Assembly: GCA_017459345.1 (NCBI GenBank)
Contig: JAFUDC010000035.1
Coordinates: 1-51,809, forward strand
Direction of reading: 5' to 3'
DNA from: Eubacterium sp.
Lineage (GTDB): Bacteria > Bacillota > Clostridia > Lachnospirales > Lachnospiraceae
DNA: 51,809 nucleotides
Under the pieces are notes generated by a model, which was not told the origin of the DNA, made no database searches, and saw only the letters and a program-made list of their open reading frames with translations. Shown piece by piece: positions 1 to 9,150 of the stretch; positions within the stretch are counted from its first letter, which is position 1; every line of letters begins with the position of its first letter. The translations under genes were made by a program, and so were the position numbers.

Positions 1-14
1 CCGGTTGCTTTCAT
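1..14 (-). CDS. Start of a gene leaving the window (only M-K-A-T visible)
   Basis: On the minus strand an ATG (bases 12-14) follows a good ribosome site, AGGAAGGAG, at about 22-30. Only four codons are inside the window, so nothing can be said about the product. An in-frame ATG seven codons upstream (33-35) is less likely because the ribosome site lies between the two. The gene would be divergent from the YfhO-type gene. Confidence 0.5.
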
Positions 15-103
15 AGGTGGTCTCCTTCCTGTCATCGTTAAGCTCTCTTAGTATTTGATGACAGAGACACTTTTATGCAGATAACTTTCATGCAGGTATC
101 GTA

Positions 104-132
104 TTGCAAAATTATCTCCGATGACTTAAAAT
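104..132 (+). promoter_or_regulatory. Sigma-A-type promoter for the YfhO-type gene
   Basis: TTGCAA (104-109) and TAAAAT (127-132) are separated by 17 bases, five of six matches at each hexamer. It sits about 80 bases upstream of the ATG at 214, which has its own strong AAAGGAGG site at 194-201. Confidence 0.6.
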
Positions 133-213
133 AACCCATATAGCTTAACGTAGGCATATTTGCGAGACTATCTGTGAGAACCTATCTTGATATAAAGGAG
201 GAAGCACCCCGAT

Positions 214-2994
214 ATGAGAGACAATAAAAGCACCAGCTTTCATCCGTCCCCTTTTCTGACTCCACGACGGATTATTCTGTATTTTTTCTGCTATACCCTT
301 TTGTGGCTGTTAATCGCAGGCATTGCCTTTTCTCCCTTTCGTGCGGAGAAAATCAGCCTGGTCTGGAAAATTGACGGCATCCCCCAGTACATGATCTGGC
401 TTCAGTATACCGGAAAATATATAAGAGGCCTGCTTAAACAGATTCCCAGGGGAATCATTACATTTCCCATGTATGATTTTAATATAGGAATGGGCAACGA
501 TATCCGCAGTTTTTTTAAAACGGAACCCATCGGATTCCTTGGAATCTTTCTCAGAAACGGGACTAAGGGAACTTCCACACTATATGCCCAGCTTTTCGGG
601 CTGCGGGTTTATCTGATCGGGATAGCCTTTTCCTGCTACGGGCTTTACATGAGGAAGGATTACAGGGCGGTACTTGCAGGAGCCCTTACCTATACCTTCA
701 GCTCCTACACATACTATCAGGTGGAAAGACATCCTCAGTTTGTCTTAGCTGCAGTCATGCTCCCCCTGCTTCTGATCGGACTGGAGCAGATAATCAGGAG
801 AAAGAGCTGTCTGCTTTTTGCTTTTTTAGTGGCTTTATCCCTGATGGGCAGCTATTACTTCCTGTATATGAATACTTTGATCATGGGATGCTATGCCCTG
901 GTAAGGTTTACAGATATTTATGATACTCACAGAATCCGAGAATTCTTTCAGATGCTTGCCCGCATCATTGCCGCCTATCTTTTCGGCTGCGGTATGAGCC
1001 TGCTTTTTATTATGCCAACCATAGCAGGCTTCTTCCAGTCCGCAAGAAGCTCGGGAGGCACGGGGGCCAAAGCAGTGGGCAGCTTTTTATCCTACGGTAA
1101 ATACCGCCTGCTGACAGAGTATATGTCTCTGATTGCCCCGGTAAGACAGGGGGAATCTCTCACAACAATCTCTGTCTGTGCCTTCGTCATACCGGCATTG
1201 ATCCTGCTCTTCATGAAGCGGGACAGGGATAAACGGTCATTGAAGATCGGTATCATCATAGGTATTGTATTCCTGATGGTTCCTCTGTTCGGATATATAT
1301 TCTCAGGCTTCAGCACTGTGAACAACCGCTGGTCTTTTGCCTTTGTCTTCCTGATGGCGGTAACTGTCATGACAGAATTTGTTCATATGCCGGATATCAC
1401 ACTGCCCCAATACCTGGTAATGATTGCTGCAGCAGGGGCCTACGGCATCTTCGGCTACTTAAGATGGCCGGGAAAGCTGGCCTTTCAGGCGGCCTTTGTT
1501 ATACTGGTCATTACGGTAGTCCTGATTGGCATAATCCGGATTACTCCAATCCGGAAAAGCCAGGCGGCAGCTGTAATCCTGCTTTTTGTTATCGGTCTGT
1601 CTGTAACATATAACGGATACTTTATGAATGCCAAGGATCTCGGGAACCTGGTATCACAGTTCCAGGATGAAGAAACTGTGGATGATTATTTTACCAGTTC
1701 CAGATATAAGCTTCTGCGGCATATTGACGATGACAGCTTTTATCGGATTGATACCGATATGATGTTCAATAACTATAACAATGTTGCTGTGGCCCTGGGT
1801 TACAACGGAATCTCTCTTTACAACAGCACTATCGGTTCCGGTATCATCTCTTATTTCAAGGAATCAGAGAGCATCGGCATCAGCGCCGTGAACCGCACAC
1901 TCTTTCTCGACAACCGGTCCGAGCAGGAAGCGCTGGCCTGCGTAAAGTATTATATAACCTTCAAGGACTCACCAAGGACAGTTCCTTATGGCTTTGTTTT
2001 AGATGAGGATATTTCATCCCATTCACAGTTATATGATGTCTACCGGAATGAGTACCCTCTGCCAATCGGTTACACCTATGACAACGTAACCAGCCGGTCT
2101 GAGTACGAATCCGCATCTGCAATCGAAAAACAGAATCTGCAGTTTAATACTGCGGTAATCGACGATGAGGACATGGAATATTTTCATTCTCTTAATGGGG
2201 AGGAGACCGGGAACAGCGGAATCACCCGGGGCAGAGTCACCATTACCGGGATTGATGCGGGAATCACCCAGGAGGGAGATAGCTATATTTACGACAAAGA
2301 CCAGACCCAGGACTGGCACCCGGAGTCCGATGATCAGACAGAGACGCAAACCCCGAAGATTCATTTCTCTGCATCGTCCAAAGCTAACTGTGAAGTCTAT
2401 CTGCATTTTCAGGATATCACTACATCCAGAAAAAGCAGAAGCGATATCTATGTCTATACAGAAGATATCAAAAAGAGGGCTCTTTTCAGAAGCGATGTGG
2501 ATACCTACAGTCTTAACATGGATGATTTTCTGGTGAACCTGGGCTATTATGACAAAGAGGAAGAGATTCAGGGTTCCATAGGATTCAGCCACTCCGGTGA
2601 TTATCGCTTTGGCAATATCGAAATTATCTATGTGCCTATGGATCATTACGGGGAACAGATCAGAGAATTAAAAGAAGAATCCCTGGAGAACATCGTTATG
2701 GAAACCAATACCATCAGCGGACAGGTTAACAGCTCCAGAGAACATCTGATGGCCTTTTCCATACCTTACCATGCCGGCTGGTCAGCCTACCTGGATGGGC
2801 AGAGGGTTCCCCTGTACCGTGTCAATACTCTCTACATGGGAATGCATATCCCGGACGGCTTCCATGAGATTACATTAAGATACCAGTCACCGGGAATCGG
2901 TATCGGTGTCGCAATCTCTACTGTCTTTATCATGCTTTACCTTATACTTCTGCTTCGATGGATCCGCAGTGTAAAAAGGGATAAAAGAAATTGA
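214..2994 (+). CDS. YfhO-family multispanning membrane protein (GT-C type sugar transferase)
   Basis: A 926-residue membrane protein, the usual size for the YfhO family. The first hydrophobic helix is near residues 20-42 and many others follow up to about residue 480. A soluble, mostly beta external region follows (about 490-890), then a last helix near 897-917 and a basic tail. The late motif PYHAGWSAYLDGQ is typical of YfhO, where the family shows PYxxGWxxYVDG. Known members in Bacillus and Listeria act outside the membrane and move a sugar from a polyprenyl-phosphate carrier onto lipoteichoic acid, with a CsbB-like transferase making the carrier-linked sugar. Here a WecE-type aminotransferase and a CsbB/GtrB-like enzyme lie directly downstream on the same strand, which fits that role. 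The acceptor polymer cannot be read from the sequence. Confidence 0.8.
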   Translation: MRDNKSTSFHPSPFLTPRRIILYFFCYTLLWLLIAGIAFSPFRAEKISLVWKIDGIPQYMIWLQYTGKYIRGLLKQIPRGIITFPMYDFNIGMGNDIRSFFKTEPIGFLGIFLRNGTKGTSTLYAQLFGLRVYLIGIAFSCYGLYMRKDYRAVLAGALTYTFSSYTYYQVERHPQFVLAAVMLPLLLIGLEQIIRRKSCLLFAFLVALSLMGSYYFLYMNTLIMGCYALVRFTDIYDTHRIREFFQMLARIIAAYLFGCGMSLLFIMPTIAGFFQSARSSGGTGAKAVGSFLSYGKYRLLTEYMSLIAPVRQGESLTTISVCAFVIPALILLFMKRDRDKRSLKIGIIIGIVFLMVPLFGYIFSGFSTVNNRWSFAFVFLMAVTVMTEFVHMPDITLPQYLVMIAAAGAYGIFGYLRWPGKLAFQAAFVILVITVVLIGIIRITPIRKSQAAAVILLFVIGLSVTYNGYFMNAKDLGNLVSQFQDEETVDDYFTSSRYKLLRHIDDDSFYRIDTDMMFNNYNNVAVALGYNGISLYNSTIGSGIISYFKESESIGISAVNRTLFLDNRSEQEALACVKYYITFKDSPRTVPYGFVLDEDISSHSQLYDVYRNEYPLPIGYTYDNVTSRSEYESASAIEKQNLQFNTAVIDDEDMEYFHSLNGEETGNSGITRGRVTITGIDAGITQEGDSYIYDKDQTQDWHPESDDQTETQTPKIHFSASSKANCEVYLHFQDITTSRKSRSDIYVYTEDIKKRALFRSDVDTYSLNMDDFLVNLGYYDKEEEIQGSIGFSHSGDYRFGNIEIIYVPMDHYGEQIRELKEESLENIVMETNTISGQVNSSREHLMAFSIPYHAGWSAYLDGQRVPLYRVNTLYMGMHIPDGFHEITLRYQSPGIGIGVAISTVFIMLYLILLLRWIRSVKRDKRN

Positions 2995-3002
2995 TGTACG
3001 AC

Positions 3003-3031
3003 TATACATTTTCGTCAGACTTTGATATAAT
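3003..3031 (+). promoter_or_regulatory. Extended -10 promoter upstream of the sugar aminotransferase
   Basis: TGATATAAT (3023-3031) is a consensus extended -10 element. A weak -35 (TATACA, 3003-3008) lies 17 bases upstream of the TATAAT. It suggests that the aminotransferase and the glycosyltransferase after it can be transcribed independently of the YfhO-type gene. No clear terminator follows the YfhO-type gene. Confidence 0.55.
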
Positions 3032-3108
3032 CTGTTATGTCTGAAACAAAACAGGCACGAAAAGATATACCGGTTTTCTCAATACTATTAAAATAAAAAG
3101 GACTCATT

Positions 3109-4242
3109 ATGATTACATTTAATGTACCGCCCTACACGGGCAAAGAAATTGATTATATAAAAGAGGCGATTCAAAACCATAAGATCAGCGGTGATGGCGA
3201 GTTCACCCGGCGCTGCAGTGAATGGATCGAGGAGAAAACAGGCACAGGCAAGGCACTCCTGACTACCTCCTGTACCCACGCCACAGAGATGGCTGCTCTC
3301 CTTTCTGATATCAGGCCCGGGGATGAAGTCATCCTGCCCTCCTACACCTTCGTATCCACTGCGGATGCCTTTGTTCTTCGAGGTGCCACCGCCGTATTTG
3401 TTGACATCCGGCCGGATACCATGAACATTGATGAGAAGCTGATCGAGGAGGCCATCACTCCCAGAACCCGGGCCATTGTCCCCGTCCATTACGCCGGTGT
3501 GGCCTGCGAGATGGACACAATCATGGATATAGCGGCCAGGCATAACCTTCTGGTCATTGAAGATGCCGCCCAGGGTGTCTTGTCTTACTATAAAGGACAG
3601 GCTTTGGGCAGCATTGGGGATTTTGGATGTTTCAGCTTCCACGAAACCAAGAACTACAGCATGGGTGAGGGGGGCTGTCTCCTGATCAAAGATCCGGCTT
3701 ACATTGAGAAGGCTGAGATCATTCGGGAGAAGGGCACCAACCGCAGTAAGTTCTTCCGGGGAGAAATTGACAAATATACCTGGGTCGATGCCGGCTCCTC
3801 CTATCTTCCCAGCGACCTGAATGCCGCTTATCTCTGGGCACAGTTTGAGGCAGCCGATGCCATATTTAACGACCGCATGAGGTCATGGAATCAATATTAT
3901 GAGCTCCTGTCTCCTCTTCAGGAGAAGGGCTGTATTGATCTCCCAATTATTCCGGAGGAATGCAGTCATAACGCTCATATGTTTTATGTGAAAGCCAGAG
4001 ATTTAGAAGAGCGCACAGCCCTCATCCGCTTTCTCCGGGAACATGACGTGGCTTCTGTTTTCCATTACATTCCTCTTCATGGGGCACCTGCAGGTAAACG
4101 TTTCGGAAGATTTCATGGGACAGACCGCTATACCACGAAGGAAAGTGAAAGGCTGACCCGTCTTCCCATGTATTACGGCCTGGAGTCAGATACGGTGGAA
4201 ATGATCTGCGATCTGATCAAAGAGTTCTACGCAGGCATATAG
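3109..4242 (+). CDS. wecE: dTDP-4-amino-4,6-dideoxygalactose transaminase, DegT/DnrJ/EryC1/StrS family
   Basis: A 377-residue PLP enzyme that closely matches E. coli WecE/RffA along its whole length, including the segments PSYTFVSTADAFVLRG, YAGVACEMDTIM and CFSFHETKNY. The PLP lysine is K181, the same number as in the E. coli enzyme, and EDAAQ at 151-155 provides the PLP-ring contact. The reaction is transfer of an amino group from glutamate to TDP-4-keto-6-deoxyglucose, giving a TDP-4-amino-4,6-dideoxyhexose. The TDP-glucose enzymes RmlA and RmlB are not in this window. A TTG-start glycosyltransferase follows after 23 bases, so the two are probably one operon that makes and then loads the amino sugar. 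The ATG has an AAAAGGA site. Confidence 0.9.
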   Translation: MITFNVPPYTGKEIDYIKEAIQNHKISGDGEFTRRCSEWIEEKTGTGKALLTTSCTHATEMAALLSDIRPGDEVILPSYTFVSTADAFVLRGATAVFVDIRPDTMNIDEKLIEEAITPRTRAIVPVHYAGVACEMDTIMDIAARHNLLVIEDAAQGVLSYYKGQALGSIGDFGCFSFHETKNYSMGEGGCLLIKDPAYIEKAEIIREKGTNRSKFFRGEIDKYTWVDAGSSYLPSDLNAAYLWAQFEAADAIFNDRMRSWNQYYELLSPLQEKGCIDLPIIPEECSHNAHMFYVKARDLEERTALIRFLREHDVASVFHYIPLHGAPAGKRFGRFHGTDRYTTKESERLTRLPMYYGLESDTVEMICDLIKEFYAGI

Positions 4243-4265
4243 CATTCAACACAGGAGGCCGTATT

Positions 4266-5201
4266 TTGTTATACTCTGTTATCATACCTTGTTATAAATC
4301 TTCAAAAACAATACGTAAGGTTGTAGAATTAACCAAAGAGGAGTTGATCAGGCTGAATCATCCGGACTTTGAATTCATCCTCGTCGATGATTACTCGCCT
4401 GATGATGGGGCAACACTTGCTGAGCTCAAGGCCCTCTCCGATGATTATCCATTTGTAAAAACAATATCCCTTGCCCGTAACTCCGGCCAGCACAATGCTG
4501 TGATGGCCGGTTTAAATTACGCACAGGGTGACTATCTGATTGCCATGGATGATGATATGCAGACCCATCCCTCCCAGCTTCAGTACCTGATTGCGGAAAT
4601 TGAGAAGGGCTACGATATTGTCTATGGCTATTACCCATCGAAGAAGCACTCCCTATTTCGTAATTTCGGAAGCTTCGTCAATTATCTGACTGTGCGTATC
4701 CTCATCGGGAAGCCCAAGGAGCTGAAAACCTCCAGCTACTGGATCATAAAGCGTTTTGTCAGAGACTATGTAATCCAGTATAAGAGCCCCTACACACATC
4801 TTCAGGGATTATTCCTGAGGACAACCCGCAATATCAGCTGTATCCCCATCAAGCACTTTGAACGTGAAGTGGGGCAATCGGGATATACCTTCGGCAAACT
4901 GATCCAATTGTGGTCAAATGTTATCGGATATTCTGTTGTACCTTTGCGGCTGGCCACCTATGCCGGTTATTTCTTCTCTCTCTTAAGTATTCTTGGAGCT
5001 GTCCTTGTGGTAATCCTTAAGATTGTCATGCCCGCCATGCATCTGGGCTGGCCCTCATTGATGTGTGCCCTCTGCTTCTTTTCCGGTATCAATATGCTGT
5101 TTATGGGCTTAGTTGGCGAGTATCTGGGACGGATGTTTCTTGGCATGAATAATCAGCCCCAATTTGTAGTCAGAGAGGTCTATCAGAAGAGTAAGTCCTG
5201 A
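4266..5201 (+). CDS. GtrB/CsbB-like polyprenyl-phosphate glycosyltransferase (GT2)
   Basis: 311 residues. The GT-A domain has the nucleotide-binding DDYSPDD motif (41-47) and the metal-binding run AMDDDMQTHP (93-102). Two hydrophobic helices near 231-252 and 263-288 place it on the membrane, and the C-terminal GEYLGRMF is a hallmark of the GtrB/DPM1-like group. Such enzymes transfer a sugar from a nucleotide to undecaprenyl phosphate on the cytoplasmic side. The start is TTG, chosen because AGGAGG at 4253-4258 is seven bases upstream and no ATG fits. Gene order suggests its donor is the amino sugar made by the preceding WecE-type enzyme. That link is inference; glucose or GlcNAc are alternatives. 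Confidence 0.82.
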   Translation: MLYSVIIPCYKSSKTIRKVVELTKEELIRLNHPDFEFILVDDYSPDDGATLAELKALSDDYPFVKTISLARNSGQHNAVMAGLNYAQGDYLIAMDDDMQTHPSQLQYLIAEIEKGYDIVYGYYPSKKHSLFRNFGSFVNYLTVRILIGKPKELKTSSYWIIKRFVRDYVIQYKSPYTHLQGLFLRTTRNISCIPIKHFEREVGQSGYTFGKLIQLWSNVIGYSVVPLRLATYAGYFFSLLSILGAVLVVILKIVMPAMHLGWPSLMCALCFFSGINMLFMGLVGEYLGRMFLGMNNQPQFVVREVYQKSKS

Positions 5202-5242
5202 AACAGGAGCGAAAAAATCAGCCGACAAATCAAATTCTACAT

Positions 5243-5287
5243 AAAGAAACTGCCGATATATCTTCACGATATATCGGCAGTTTCTTT
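5243..5287 (+). terminator. Bidirectional intrinsic terminator between convergent genes
   Basis: A perfect 17-bp stem (5246-5262 with 5268-5284) encloses the loop TTCAC. It is followed by a T run on the plus strand and flanked by an AAA on the left that also gives a short T run on the minus strand. It lies between the 3' ends of the plus-strand glycosyltransferase and the minus-strand L,D-transpeptidase, so it can serve both. Confidence 0.85.
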
Positions 5288-5316
5288 TTATCTTAGAATT
5301 TTTGTGCCTTGAAGGA

Positions 5317-6498
5317 TTACCAGATCCTCACCTTGGTACCTAACGGAATCTTTTTATAGATAAAGATTGCATATTTGTCAGGACACCTTACACATCCTCC
5401 TGAAATAGGAGCTTTCAGCGTGCTGTTAATCGGTTTCTTGCTCTTCTTCCATATCGGACGTGCATGGAAGGAACCCCTTTTGTAGAAATGGGTAACCCAG
5501 TTGGTAGTGTATGTGGGATGATTCCAGCTTTTCTCATGCATAAAGAGCTTGAAGGTCCCCCTCGGCGTTCCGCTGCCGAAGGCGCCGGAGGCAATATCAA
5601 AGGTGTATAATATCTTCCACTTGCCCTTGGAGCCGGTGTAGATGGTACACTGCTGAGTATACAAGCTTACCCAGATCAGGTACTTGGTCTTGCTGGAATA
5701 ACCATAGTAGTTCACATAAGCTTCTTTTACTTCATTGGAATAGGAGTTTTTGGTAAATACATACTTATTCCCTGAAACACCTATGGATCTTACCCGCTCG
5801 GCAAGAAGACGCAGTCTGTTCTTTTTCAGATATGTAGCCGGTTTAACGGAAACAGACTTGGATGCTTTTTCTCCCCTGACATTCCCTTTCTGAGCATATA
5901 CGACAAAGGAATACTTTTTATTCTGATCAAGCTTACGTAAGCCATAAGCATTCCCCTTGGTCTCCGCAAGGAACTGATAAGACTTTTCCTTACCCGTCTT
6001 ATAAGCAATCGCATAGGAATCAGCGCCTTTTAACTTGGACCATCTGATGACAACCTGAGTTCCGCCCCTGTCTGTACTGATTAATACCTTTTTAATCTGT
6101 CCAGGACCTTTTTTTATCTTGATGGATTTACTATCAGAATATGGGCCGGCAACGATATTATTGTTCTGAACCGTGTAGGCACATACACGGACCTCGTAAC
6201 TTTTGCCAAATGCAGCGCCCCCGATGGTACATGAAGTCTCCGTCACACGTTTAGCCATAGTAAAAACTTTAGAACCCGGTTTCTTCACATAGACCTCATA
6301 CCCTTTTGCACCTTCAACAGCCTGCCAGGAAACGCCTATCTTCTTGACAGATTCCTGCATTAGTTTTAAACCTGTTACTTTAGTAAGACTCACGGATTGT
6401 GCCGTCTCTTCTGCCTTGACATCCACAGTTGAAACTGCCAAAGGAAGCAGGAGCATCACGGTCAGCATCATCATGATTCTTGCAGCATACTTCTTCAT
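5317..6498 (-). CDS. Secreted L,D-transpeptidase (YkuD domain) with two fibronectin type III-like domains
   Basis: 393 residues from the ATG at 6498, which has GAGGAGGG just upstream. A longer frame adds 22 residues ahead of the signal peptide and lacks a ribosome site. A signal peptide covers about residues 1-29. Two fibronectin-like beta domains follow (about 37-128 and 129-222), then the YkuD catalytic domain at the C-terminus with H345 and ISGGCVRCPD, giving the nucleophile C369 and R371. The enzyme makes 3-3 crosslinks in peptidoglycan or anchors proteins to it, and acts outside the membrane. The fibronectin-like part probably positions it in the wall. A second cysteine at 372, three residues after the nucleophile, is a small oddity. 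It is its own unit with a promoter at 6575-6604. Confidence 0.88.
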   Translation of the reverse strand: MKKYAARIMMMLTVMLLLPLAVSTVDVKAEETAQSVSLTKVTGLKLMQESVKKIGVSWQAVEGAKGYEVYVKKPGSKVFTMAKRVTETSCTIGGAAFGKSYEVRVCAYTVQNNNIVAGPYSDSKSIKIKKGPGQIKKVLISTDRGGTQVVIRWSKLKGADSYAIAYKTGKEKSYQFLAETKGNAYGLRKLDQNKKYSFVVYAQKGNVRGEKASKSVSVKPATYLKKNRLRLLAERVRSIGVSGNKYVFTKNSYSNEVKEAYVNYYGYSSKTKYLIWVSLYTQQCTIYTGSKGKWKILYTFDIASGAFGSGTPRGTFKLFMHEKSWNHPTYTTNWVTHFYKRGSFHARPIWKKSKKPINSTLKAPISGGCVRCPDKYAIFIYKKIPLGTKVRIW

Positions 6499-6574
6499 TA
6501 AGAATACCCTCCTCAATATCATTCGTTGTAAGCTTCTGTAAAAACATATCACTATGATATGCATGTTAGAATAT

Positions 6575-6604
6575 ACTTTAACATAATAATTACGAAAGTG
6601 TCAA
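6575..6604 (-). promoter_or_regulatory. Promoter of the L,D-transpeptidase gene
   Basis: On the minus strand a consensus TTGACA (6599-6604) and TAAAGT (6575-6580) are 18 bases apart. This is about 75 bases upstream of the chosen ATG and directly after the stop codon of the ATP-grasp gene, with no terminator visible between them. Confidence 0.6.
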
Positions 6605-6639
6605 TTAAATGTTAAAATACATTACTGTACCTTCCGGCT

Positions 6640-7761
6640 TTAACTTGATTTCTTCCAGATTGCATATCCACATTTTTCAATGTATCCAGTCAGTTTTTTG
6701 ACAGGATCATCCTGATCATAGTACCATCTGACATATTCGGCCCCTGACAGGTCATATTTACTCTTATCGACAATGGCTCCCGTCTTCTCGCTGATGAATT
6801 CAAGAATCCATTCATCGTCAGATAAGTATACCTCTTCGTCCAGGACACTCTTACCATAAAGCAGATGATCAAAGGATGCATTAAGGATGTCCACGCCGCA
6901 ATATGATCTGATCAGCCTCCACATATGACATCCGTCCAGCCTCGGGGTAATCTCCAGAATGACTGGATGTCCATGATCCAGCTTAATCTGACAGTAGCAT
7001 GGTCCATTATCTATCCCGACTTTCCTGGCGATACGAATAGTCAGGTCAATGGCGGCTTTCTGCTCATTTTTATCAGCAAAGCTTGAAGGGAGTCTGTGCT
7101 TCTTAATAATGCCTCCGGGATATTCTTCAAATGTAATCCTGTCCGAAACCAGGCCGAATTTAAGCTGCCCATCCTGAAAATAGGCATTCACCGATATCTC
7201 CGGACCATCAATATAAGACTCAATGATTACCTTTTTACATATGGAGTGTTCCATGGATGCTGAAAAGAACTTCCTGATCTCATCCGGTGAGTTCACACAG
7301 TAGCATCCCCGCTGTCCCTGGGAATCCACAGGTTTCATCATCCCGGGGAAGGAGCTAAAGGTAAGTGCCTCTGACAGCGATGAACAGGAAATATAATCAA
7401 TATTGCCGTCAAAATCTTTTCCCAGAGCCTCTCTGAGAAGGTGCTTGGAATGACAGATTCTGGCTGTCTCAGAGGAAATAAAATGGGGCAGTCCAAGTAT
7501 TTCACTTGCTTCCATCACGGTCGGCATAGCCAGGTCAGAGCCAACAGAATAGATGGCATCAGCTCCGAATTCTTCTGCGAACTTCACCACGCCGGCAGTA
7601 TCACATATGTTCACCTGCCTGAAATGGTGAAGCAGGGGGATGCCTCTGTCCGTGTCCGTATAACTGCAGCCTGCAACCTCATATCCCTTTTCTCTGCAGT
7701 ACTCTATTGCATCTATCTGTGCGTTTCCCACACCAAGAATTAGTAATTTCCTGAAACTCAT
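6640..7761 (-). CDS. ATP-grasp ligase (first of two in the locus)
   Basis: 373 residues from the ATG at 7761. A TTG 12 codons upstream is open but has no ribosome site, while GAGGAG stands 12 bases before the ATG. The N-terminus (LLILGVGNAQIDAI) is the Rossmann-like pre-ATP-grasp domain. The ATP-grasp core shows MMKPVDSQGQRGC (about 141-153) and the metal-binding segment EITPRLDGCHMW (about 270-281), where relatives usually have EINPRLGGG. Enzymes of this fold form an acyl phosphate from a carboxylate and ATP and join it to an amine or thiol. It is the last gene of the operon with the CapK-like and ketopantoate-reductase-like genes. The substrate is unknown. An amide bond between a small acid and an amino sugar or amino acid is one possibility. 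Confidence 0.82.
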   Translation of the reverse strand: MSFRKLLILGVGNAQIDAIEYCREKGYEVAGCSYTDTDRGIPLLHHFRQVNICDTAGVVKFAEEFGADAIYSVGSDLAMPTVMEASEILGLPHFISSETARICHSKHLLREALGKDFDGNIDYISCSSLSEALTFSSFPGMMKPVDSQGQRGCYCVNSPDEIRKFFSASMEHSICKKVIIESYIDGPEISVNAYFQDGQLKFGLVSDRITFEEYPGGIIKKHRLPSSFADKNEQKAAIDLTIRIARKVGIDNGPCYCQIKLDHGHPVILEITPRLDGCHMWRLIRSYCGVDILNASFDHLLYGKSVLDEEVYLSDDEWILEFISEKTGAIVDKSKYDLSGAEYVRWYYDQDDPVKKLTGYIEKCGYAIWKKSS

Positions 7762-7800
7762 TATATCTTCTAACTCCTCTGTTATAAGAGAAAGCAAACG

Positions 7801-9105
7801 TCAGACTTCGCAGACGAAGCACCTCTGTTTTCCGGTCTTATCCGGTTCAATTACATCTTTCCACGCGATATGGATCCTGAATTCATCTCCATAAAGTTCC
7901 TTGACTGAATTGATAAAATGCTGTTCAATCTCCTCTTTTGATTTGCTCTTATTATAAGGATCCGTTACCATCTGGATTTCCATGTCATGATAGCTCTTCT
8001 GAACAAATCTGAACTGGGATAATCCCACCGTATGATTGGCGATACGCATCAGCATCAAGGCGGATGACTCTACTCCATCCTCATGCTTAACCAGATCGTT
8101 CATTCTTCCCTCGATAGCGGTAAAATAGCGAAGACCATTCTTCACATAAGATCTTCCGATATCCAGCACATCATAATTAATCAGCGGATAGGTCTTCTTG
8201 TAGAGGGCAGTCAGGATTATTCTGCCATTGTCAGCCAGCTGGTTGTTCTCGTCATACACGTTGGCCACTGCCATGTCATTGGCAACATAATAAAAGTCAT
8301 TTCCGGGGAACTTATATATACAGCTTCCCATCTCCGATATCCCGTATGCATCAATCAGACCATCTCCGAATGTTTCATACAGGAGCTTGACGGTCACTTC
8401 ATCGACCATCTCACTGACAGGCACATATAATTTAGGCCGATAGATCGGCATGTCGTGAGTTTTTGAGTAAGCTGCGATACGCACCAGACAATTCCGCCTG
8501 AAGCAGAGCATATCCGGCTTGTAGGCATTGATGTCCCGGATGGTATCCGCAATGCCATCCCCCACACAGTAGTCCTCGGATACAACCTTGCGGCGCATCA
8601 GCCCGAACCTCTGGATAAAGGAATCCCGGCTTTTATCGTTGGGATCCTTGTGACTGGTCTGGAAGGAGTACATTTTCCCTCTTAAGGGCCGGTAACCTGC
8701 TGCAGACAGAACTCTTACCCAGTTGGCATCACTGAAGGCCTGCTCTTTCTGAGTATAAAGAGTTTTAAGGGGTACTCCGGAGGATCCGCTGGTGCTAAGA
8801 ACATTAACACGATCATGAATCTCGGGATGATCGTCCCACTCCTTCTGCATCCAGAGCCGTAATTCCGGCTTGGAAAGTGTTGGGAACTTGACAAGGTCCT
8901 CGCTGCAGTGATAATCATTGGGTGTTGTTTTGGACTGTTTGAATTTCTTTCTGTAAACGGGGATATTCCATGCCCTTTTCATCAGCTCATGGATCTTTTT
9001 ATTCTGATCCGCCTTAATCTTTTTCGGATCACCCTCAAAGGATTTCTTTAAGGTTAACAGATAATACAATGTATAGACATTTTTCATTCTCTTTTGAAAA
9101 CTCAT
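7801..9105 (-). CDS. CapK/PaaK-like adenylate-forming enzyme (phenylacetate-CoA ligase family)
   Basis: 434 residues, typical for the CapK/phenylacetyl-CoA ligase-like family. The phosphate-binding loop STSGSSGVPLK lies at 104-114, the adenine-binding DAYGISEMG at about 252-260, and YPLINYDVLDIG at about 306-317. It begins with a basic, amphipathic N-terminus. The family activates a carboxylic acid as an acyl-adenylate and often transfers it to CoA; CapK-like versions are common in capsule and surface-sugar clusters. A GAGGAG site precedes the ATG. It lies between the reductase and the ATP-grasp ligase, so it may activate or transfer the acid those enzymes handle. The acid itself cannot be told from the sequence. 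Confidence 0.8.
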   Translation of the reverse strand: MSFQKRMKNVYTLYYLLTLKKSFEGDPKKIKADQNKKIHELMKRAWNIPVYRKKFKQSKTTPNDYHCSEDLVKFPTLSKPELRLWMQKEWDDHPEIHDRVNVLSTSGSSGVPLKTLYTQKEQAFSDANWVRVLSAAGYRPLRGKMYSFQTSHKDPNDKSRDSFIQRFGLMRRKVVSEDYCVGDGIADTIRDINAYKPDMLCFRRNCLVRIAAYSKTHDMPIYRPKLYVPVSEMVDEVTVKLLYETFGDGLIDAYGISEMGSCIYKFPGNDFYYVANDMAVANVYDENNQLADNGRIILTALYKKTYPLINYDVLDIGRSYVKNGLRYFTAIEGRMNDLVKHEDGVESSALMLMRIANHTVGLSQFRFVQKSYHDMEIQMVTDPYNKSKSKEEIEQHFINSVKELYGDEFRIHIAWKDVIEPDKTGKQRCFVCEV

Positions 9106-9150
9106 GACTGGCTCCTCTCATCTTTATGGGAATAGCTGTATCAGACAGCT

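Noticed and set aside
2029-2646. Long minus-strand open frame inside the YfhO-type gene
   Set aside because: It is antisense to a clearly conserved protein, has no ribosome site and its translation has no recognisable domain.
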